From: Fragilariopsis cylindrus CCMP1102 | Lineage: Eukaryota; Bacillariophyta; Bacillariophyceae; Bacillariales; Bacillariaceae | Assembly (NCBI GenBank): GCA_900095095.1 | Contig: FMBT01000449.1 | Location: 1-64,000, forward strand | Direction of reading: 5' to 3' | DNA length: 64,000 nucleotides | Part shown: positions 57,601 through 64,000 of the stretch, piece after piece | Layout: every line of letters begins with the position of its first letter | How positions within the stretch are numbered: position 1 is the first letter of the stretch | The notes under the pieces: model-generated | Seen by the model: only the letters and a program-made list of their open reading frames with translations | What the model was told of the DNA's origin: nothing | Databases searched by the model: none | Program-made: the position numbers and the translations under genes

Positions 57601-57882
57601 GATGCATCAGTTGGCGGCGCTGACGAGATGGACGATTCACTGATCAGAGTGCATTCGCACGATGCGATGAAGCCAATGGGACATGATTTCCGTCAACGAT
57701 ACCAACAACCACAACACCATCATTCACAACCAGCTCAACCACAAACGAATCATCATCATTCGCAGCATCAAGATCACCATCAACAAACGCAATCTTCACC
57801 ACAACCACAGCAACAGCAACAGCAACAAACCTATCATCACGAATCACGCGACATGGACTGGGAAGAACATGCAGGGGAATAA
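54646..57882 (+). CDS. NDVLCGRGG-domain (DUF6824-type) nuclear regulator
   Basis: A diatom-type protein with a conserved domain near the N-terminus (residues ~28-125): NDVLCGRGGNINSHRGN, then RFKREKRLIASSIVNEI, then YWYDIGNEKARDKTSQALRE. Such domains are frequent in diatoms and are thought to act in DNA binding or gene regulation; direct evidence is not known to me. The rest is low complexity: Gln runs, a long Pro/His-rich segment, then Asn-, His- and Gln-rich stretches. A motif RRMAMALQQQENVMA recurs later as HRMAVALQHQEDN, which suggests internal duplication. The gene is seen in three frames: 54646 to about 55660, then to about 56180, then to 57882. The first change needs one missing base and the second one extra base. 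Neither fits an intron. The protein would be ~1,075 residues. Confidence 0.75.
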
Positions 57883-58123
57883 AACTTCAATTTTTGGCTT
57901 ATAGATACAATTATATTATTTTCGATTCATATAATAAGAAGTATAGAGTACAGCATATTTGTTCATCTTTTAGTAACTATATCTTTTTCTAATCTATACT
58001 GAATAGTACATTCTACTAGCTGTGGTAGCTTCTTCCGGTGATGAAGTCGTATTAAATAACTGTGTAGCTGTAGGTATAGTAGCAGCATATCATTTATATA
58101 CGCGGCAATTATAATCAATACTG

Positions 58124-60415
58124 TTATTGTTCAGACAGACCAAGTCTTACGCGAAGAACACCACGTCCACCGGTCGTGCCCTTGCTTTTCCCTTTCTCTG
58201 CATTTGGATCATCTTTTGAGTGGTCGTGTAGCCTTAAAAATAGAGCATGCTCCCTCTGATCAGTCAATATTCCGAGCGGCACGATACAAGAACCGATGTA
58301 TTCATCGTCTGCTCTCCAAACGACAGACATCATGTACGATAATAATAGACCAGTAATTACACACAAAGCCAATGTCATCATCATCGCTTTCCACTGCCAT
58401 TGTTCATTTGTCAATTCTATGTAAAAAATAAAATCAATAGTGCCCGTAACGTAACCAAAGATCAGAGCAGACGCAATGCAAATGCCAAAAATCGAAATAT
58501 TTCTAGTGCTATACCCCATTTCCCACAGTCGGCATCATAAGCATCGGCAAGTAGTATTTGTGTTTTCCTTCATGGTTGCGATATTTTCCATCTGAGTCCA
58601 GTTCTCCGCCATTAATTGATATTTCCATTATTTCATTCCACTTTGGTTCAAGTGTTCGATAAGCAATTCGAGATGTCACTGATTGATCCTGACTCCTGAA
58701 TCCTGTCATTCCCGCTAGATTCATCGCGAAACTATGATTTGAGTTCTCTTTATCTTAGGACAAACTAGAGAAAATTTACGTAGCAGTCTGCTGCACCATT
58801 TTTGTCCATTATTGGTAATCTTCCATCTGGACCAGGCTTGGTACTATTGAGATGAATGTGCAAAAACTTTGGCTGGAAGGAAAAATAGGAGCTGCCCGCT
58901 CGAGGAGTAGGGCAACGGAGTTGTTGGTCAATTTTTCTTCCATTTCTTGCATACCTTCACTACTTAAGATCCATTTCGATACAAGAAATAATCTTTCTTC
59001 GGCATCAAGTGATGTTCGTATAATTCCTGTTTTTGGATCTGTGTAGTCGTATTCCCAGCAAGCTTCCATTCCTATCACGTCATTAGAAATCATAAGACTA
59101 GAGTTTCTTCTGGAAGGATTACCTTTAAGTTTCCTTTCAAGGATAGAAACCCGATCGATAAGCAGTTGTCCTCCTATATCTATCATCGCATCTAGTTGGT
59201 TTTGAGCAGTGATTCGGTTGCGTTGATATAGAATACTAGCAAAAAAGGGTAACCAATGAGATAACTTTCGTCGTAATTTTCGATACACAACTGTGGCGCC
59301 ATCAAAAAATATCAACCAAACGATTAGTACCAACTTAGCTTGGTAGTACAAGTGGAATTTAGATAGTAATACACGGGCAAAGGTCTGAAAGGAGGTATAT
59401 GAAGGAGCACACGGATAATTGAGACATTGTTTGAGGAAACACTTTCATAATAATGATAATAGTAACTATGAATCACATCGTTACGATAAGATATGCATTC
59501 ACCCAGTACGCCGTACCACCTACCTGTTCCAAAAACATCGAAGCCACGAACATAACCCAGAACGTCAGCCATTGTTGATCGTCATCGCCACCTGGTGTTT
59601 CTATCGCTACAATCGAATTATATCCCCCATATAAAAGTGAAAGCACCCAACCTAAAGATTCGGCAACTTGTCCTAGACCACTAGGTTTCGCAATACAATA
59701 CGGCCCTGCATCAACTTCATCACATCGTTTTGGTGTATTAGTCCATTTGCCAATGCGGCAGTATGTATACTTGCGGTCTTTTTCATATGTATCCATCGAC
59801 TCACACCAGGTTTTAAGTCACACGTATATCGCAAACCTCTTCGTTTTTTTCGACAAAACTTCTAGGTTCACACGAATACATAGGTCCCTTTTTGCAATCG
59901 CCTTCCTTTAAGAAAACTTGCATGATTTTCATCTCCATTATCATCATCGTCTCCTTCTTTACAGTACCCAGCCGCTACGCAGGGAAATATTCCTGACGTT
60001 TCGGAGACTTCTTGTATCTTTCTAAAGAGATAAATGTACATTGGAAAGGAACATGTTCGAATATACGATGTATTACGATAAGATGAGACAAGACGCGCAT
60101 AGCAATTGTGGAATCGAATCGGAAGGAATCATATATCATATATCATACATCATACGTACCTGCACATCTGAGTGCATTTTGTTGTCTCAAACAAATCCAT
60201 GAACACGGTACGGCCTCCAGTCCCTCACTTCCTCGTAATATATTTTCCATAAGGTCATCACATAAATCACATATCGTTTCGGGATTTTCTTCTCGTCGAT
60301 TAAAAGTAGATGCACCAACAAGACGAAATACTTTTATAACGACCGATATGTCATCAATAAAATTCAATGACGCCCAAATATAGAGAAATGGTTTGAATAG
60401 TTGCAAAAAAACCAT
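58124..60415 (-). CDS. Saposin-like, HVA22/TB2-DP1-type and C2 domain membrane protein
   Basis: The order of parts is clear although the frame is broken in several places. Exon 1 (60415-60156) has a hydrophobic start, then a saposin-B-like Cys pattern (ICDLCDDLM, PCSWICL) continued in exon 2 from 60021 (GIFPCVAAGYC). A Cys/Arg-rich segment (LRYTCDLKPG) follows. Then comes a TB2/DP1/HVA22-type membrane domain: QWLTFWVMFVASMFLEQ, joined by an intron (59523-59385) to TFARVLLSKFHLYYQAKL and VWLIFFDGATVVYRKL. The C-terminal part is a C2 domain beginning IHLNSTKPGPDG, with YRTLEPKWNE, and ending GVLRVRLGLSEQ. Two hydrophobic helices (about residues ISIFGICIASALIFG and MMMTLALCVITGLLLS) lie inside it. 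HVA22-type proteins shape ER membranes. At least five one-base changes are needed, mostly in T, A or G runs, so the gene may be damaged. Confidence 0.7.
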
Positions 60416-61055
60416 GGTTACTACTAGAATGAATATTATATACTATTCTTCAATTCAACCTTTCCTTCTTGTGTAGTACTCATAGCTCATAGTGCATTGT
60501 CCTATCTACCGGTATTTTGTTGTCATCTGTCAGCTCGTATACCGTACAAGGAAAATAATAGCAAGATGCGATATACAATTTCAAGTATCCTAATCTCAAA
60601 TCTCTTTTATTGTCGGCGCTTTTTCAACTCGCGTTTTCTTTTTCGCGACATGAAAATTAGAAAAATATAGTTTTCTCGCACACCCTCCAAGTGAAGTCTC
60701 TATTACTACTTCCTCCAGCGAACGCTTAATTCAAGCCGCTATCGTTTGAAATTTATCTATAATAAGACGTCCAACGACAAATTTTCAAGGAGGATGAGGA
60801 AACTCGTGACTTTAACCCTCTATTTGTGAGTAGATCTAATATTTTAAGTTTCTAGCGTACTTTTACAAACGCTAAATTTTCAAACGATAGCGCGTGCGAA
60901 TCATGCGTTGCACGGGAAGTACAACAGCTAACTACTAAGTCAGTAAATATCGTTCGCTTGTAATAAGATATGTTCTGTTTCAGTAAGTATTACATTTTCA
61001 TTCTTACCAAGCAAATCGTTATTGTCACAGACAAGTTTGTACTCAATTAGTTAAA
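60416..61055. other. Intergenic region with an inverted repeat
   Basis: CGCTATCGTTTGAAA at 60737-60751 is repeated as its exact reverse complement at 60878-60892, enclosing 126 bases. The pair could bound a small miniature element or a regulatory hairpin. No target duplication is evident. No gene is seen in this stretch. Confidence 0.5.
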
Positions 61056-62941
61056 ATGGCTACCGCGAAGAAGAAGGATTCGATCGTCTCAAACGAGTCT
61101 CGGAGAAACGAAAGAATGGGCAACTTACCATTCTAGAAAAACTTGCGATTTGGAAGAAATTCAAAAAATCATGACGATTGATTGAAATACGAAGATTGGA
61201 GAAATCATGACAGGAACCGTAAAATGATGGGTTTGATACCGATACAATCGAAGGTAACTGCGAGGTGAGCAACAGATGTTGGCAACGATACTAGTAGTCA
61301 AGACTATTGTTAATGCTATGGTCCTTGCTTACAGGATCCGTGCGGGATAGCGTCGCCTCCCAAAGAGTTAACGAAAGGGAATTTCAAAACAAGGAAGGCA
61401 CCAAATGGACAAATAGTTGTGAAGACCTTCCCAACCTTCCAGGAGAATCAACTGGTCTTTTTGCTGCATTTAAAGGAGAGGTTTGGTTGGACTCATCGAA
61501 ATTCAAGACGAATCTCAGGTAGAAGCATTTGATTTTGAAAATGCATGGAAAGACGGAGCGGCTGATAACGAAAGGGTTCACTTATGTTTGTATTAGGTGC
61601 AGGTAATCAATCATTCTTGACCATTCTTGATATCCTACAGGGTATGTTCGTCGGTAACTATGTTGTGTATATGAAGCAACATCCGATTCGTACATATGCA
61701 AATACTTTTATTAGTAGACTATATGCGCCTTTGATATCAAGAGGTTACCTAGGCATAGAAGCACACACCACAATCGAACGATCGTCGGCGTTAGTTTACC
61801 ATCCAGATGTTGATGCTCTACACATGACAGGAGGTAAGGCCACCCACGATTTACTTGTATGGGGAGCAGATCCAATAGAACGTGAACGTAACTTGAAGGC
61901 TAAGACACCATACTTAAGGCTACAGTAACTTCAGAGTTGGGCGCTGTTTCGCCATGATTGTAGTTCTTCAAATATAAAAAGACTGAGCTCAAATCACAAG
62001 CAGCTAAGATTGGCAAATTACATACATAACAATGCATCGTGCAACTGCAATACGCCAAAAATTATCATAGTTGCAGATGAGTGGGATCAGAAGGATGATT
62101 TTCTTAAGATCATCGAAGATGAACTAATTGGTCATCCAGCACCGGTTGCATATTATCCCAACATAAAGAAACGATGGGAAAATTTTGCCAATCGTTATCC
62201 GATTGTAAAAGACTAGAAACAAACACCGGTTTGGGAATTAAGGAAAGAAATCTATCCGCCGGTGGTATGAACGAGAAGCCACTATTACTGCCTTATCTTC
62301 AAATCGTAACCAAGGTCGATTTGAAGACAGATTCGGAAGAGAAGCTGCTTCGAAGAGTATGCTTCACCAACGAACCATTTGCCCCGTGTACACAATTACA
62401 ACCCTCCAAGGAACCAGTCAAATAATATTCTAAAATTTGGGCAAATTGCTTCAACGTTCTGTAACGAATATCTGTTTGGCAGCTTAAGCGGATCTATATC
62501 ATGTCCAGAAAGCATTCTTAACGACGATAGTGTTCAATCATTGTTAGCAGAATTAAAATATGGCAGTATATGTGTCAACAATTCTGCCGCACACAATTAT
62601 GTTGCGATGCCTAATGGTATGTGGGGTGCTTTCCTGGTGAAACCACTGATGCAGTTGAATCCGGTATTGGTAAACTTGGCAACATCATAGCAATCCCTCA
62701 TATGGAAAAGTTTGTTATGGTAAGTCCGATTGATCCTCCCGGTGGTTTTGGCGAACTGAAGGATGACTTGGAAAACTGGCAACGTATTTGCGAAGCAATT
62801 AACAGGTGGTTGCTTAATGGTTCGGTTGGCAATTTAATCAAGCTGTTAAGTGTCATCATAGGTATTAACTTTATTGGTGTAGGAGTGGCTTGTACGAGTT
62901 TCGCAGCTGCTGGCTTGGCATATTTCATGAAGCGAAAGTAG
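61056..62941 (+). pseudogene. Broken aldehyde-dehydrogenase-like gene with C-terminal membrane helix
   Basis: Fragments of one protein run along the plus strand in changing frames. The start reads MATAKKKDSIVSNES, then (other frame) QLTILEKLAIWKKF. Further on come VLGAGNQSFLTILDILQGMF, YHPDVDALHMTGG (the coenzyme-turn position of ALDHs), NASCNCNTPKIIIV (the catalytic Cys position), TNEPFAP (the E-x-F-G-P position) and LKYGSICVNNSAA. Their order matches the ALDH fold from end to end. The last ~35 residues form a membrane helix (LIKLLSVIIGINFIGVGV) that ordinary ALDHs lack. At least eight frame changes and several in-frame stops occur in 1.9 kb, far more than in the neighbouring genes, so this is most likely a pseudogene. 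The intact relative may be elsewhere in the genome. No intron is needed. Confidence 0.72.
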
Positions 62942-62954
62942 TAGGTAGACACGG

Positions 62955-63004
62955 CAAGATAGTTTGATTCCACAAATGACAAGATAGTTTGATTCCACAA
63001 ATGA
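62955..63004. repeat. 25-bp tandem duplication after the pseudogene
   Basis: CAAGATAGTTTGATTCCACA plus AATGA occurs twice in direct tandem (62955-62979 and 62980-63004), identical in both copies. Likely a recent slippage or repair duplication. Confidence 0.9.
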
Positions 63005-63149
63005 AGGAGAATTTTAGCGAATGCAAATTCTAATGCGTTGTTTAGAGATGAGGAGGTTTACAATATTATAGCAGCGGATATAAGAATAGTCATGTTGTGC
63101 TCGAGTTATTACAGACTTCAGTAGAAAAGTTGATAAATTAGTAATTAAC

Positions 63150-64000
63150 CTAAGAAATTCCACGGATAAGAGAAAGAGCGATATCTTCCTGTTGAGAACA
63201 TCCATATCGTTGTTTTCGTCGTCATCGGATTCGTCGTCGCCTGAGAAGCTTCCGAAGAAGAAGATTCTGATGATGCAGAGTTGACTCCATTACCAACGCC
63301 CGATGCCTCTGTGGTATCCAATGTGGCACTTGAATACTTTCATCGTCTTCCCCGTCAGAATTGTCTTTCTTTTCTTTCATTCGTTTCTTCTTATGCTTGG
63401 CACGGATACGTTCTCTTTCCTCTTGCTTATCAAGATCCTTCGTTTTCTCCAACCGCTGTCGAACTTGCTCCAAGTAACCATCATTAGCTCCACGCAAAGC
63501 TTCCGCTACTTCCTCGTTGTCAACACTACCATCTTCGCTATCGTCACTACTATCATGTTCCGCCTGTAACATAGTTGGTTGTGCTGTTCCATCTTCTTCA
63601 AAGACTGTATGCTTATTGAGATCGGTGTTACCACCATCAATTCTGATCTTTTTTGGCTTTCTTGGTTTTGCGAATGACAATGGAACATCTTCTTCTTCGC
63701 CAGTGTCGATTGGTTCATGTCGTGCCTTGACCACTAGAAGACCGTCATCTTCATCATCTTCATCTACTTTACCGATAGTTTTCATCATTTTCGCTTCTGA
63801 TCGTTCATTCTGTGATTCTCGTTTCCTCTTCTTTTTCTTTTCTTCCTTTTCTAATCGAATCTGTTCCTTAAGTTTTTGCAATTTACGATTGACATTCTTA
63901 ACTACTCTTAAACCATCACGACTAGATACATTTTCTAACACTTTTTCCAGGTCTCCTGGAATATTTGGCAGTCCAAGTGAGTGAGCATATTCCTCAAGAT
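63150..64000 (-). CDS. DBP4/DDX10-like DEAD-box helicase, C-terminal part (cut by window edge)
   Basis: Only the C-terminal part of the gene is in the window; its 5-prime end with the helicase motifs lies beyond 64000. DBP4/DDX10 acts in ribosome biogenesis (U14 snoRNA release, 18S rRNA processing). The visible part opens EEYAHSLGLPNIPGDL, as after the helicase core, then a Lys/Glu-rich coiled coil (EEKKKKRKRES). Next are acidic stretches and GYLEQVRQRLEKTKDLDKQEERERIRAKHKKKRMKEKK, the pattern that suggests this family. The main frame ends early at 63222-63224. A natural-looking continuation in other frames, SGDDESDDDENN then QEDIALSLIRGIS, ends at TAG 63150-63152, so one or two base changes probably disturb the 3-prime end. 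The family call rests on the C-terminus alone. Confidence 0.55.

Noticed and set aside
1-64000. CRISPR arrays, rRNA genes, riboswitches and bacterial-type operons
   Set aside because: None seen. The repeat arrays lack spacer structure, and introns plus targeting signals show nuclear eukaryotic DNA.

Overview
The window looks like nuclear DNA of a diatom, or at least a stramenopile alga. Spliceosomal introns with GT-AG borders can be read in about ten genes. Two proteins carry bipartite plastid presequences with an AF-type cleavage motif, as used by diatom secondary plastids. Several families are ones I associate with diatoms: the NDVLCGRGG (DUF6824-type) regulator, the helicase-associated domain protein, and a saposin/HVA22-type/C2 membrane protein. 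The DNA is AT-rich with many simple repeats. I cannot name the species.

Layout, left to right. 1-9005 is a repeat-rich stretch with a small membrane protein, a large orphan protein (apparently one gene split by a one-base frame change near 5,575), and a chromodomain protein. 10613-14014 holds succinate-semialdehyde dehydrogenase and the small TFIIH subunit TFB5, both with introns resolved. 14576-17578 is a 1,000-residue choline-transporter-like protein. 17998-22446 is a complete Tigger/pogo-type DNA transposon with terminal inverted repeats and a TA target duplication, itself split by a 581-bp element with its own inverted repeats and a TTAA duplication. 23899-33170 holds a helicase-associated protein, a plastid-targeted methyltransferase, a PsbP-like lumenal protein and an isovaleryl-CoA-dehydrogenase-like enzyme. 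33602-40571 is a BRCA2 homologue with nine BRC repeats and an N-terminal RanBP2-type zinc finger. 41185-53484 holds a second choline-transporter-like gene, an O-fucosyltransferase-like gene, a GT61-type glycosyltransferase, a secreted Cys-rich protein and a PAP2 phosphatase. 54646-64000 holds the NDVLCGRGG gene, the saposin/HVA22/C2 gene, a broken aldehyde-dehydrogenase-like gene and the C-terminal part of a DBP4/DDX10-like helicase cut by the window edge.

The genes do not form one pathway. Themes that recur are membrane lipid and choline handling (two CTL proteins, PAP2, HVA22-type protein), secretory glycosylation (O-FucT and GT61 side by side), DNA repair and transcription (BRCA2, TFB5) and plastid function (PsbP-like, methyltransferase).

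A caution for all gene models: at least six genes change reading frame by one base with no plausible intron, often in or beside a short homopolymer. This could be assembly error or real decay. I treat most of these genes as intact genes with doubtful bases, and only the aldehyde-dehydrogenase-like locus at 61056-62941 as a pseudogene.
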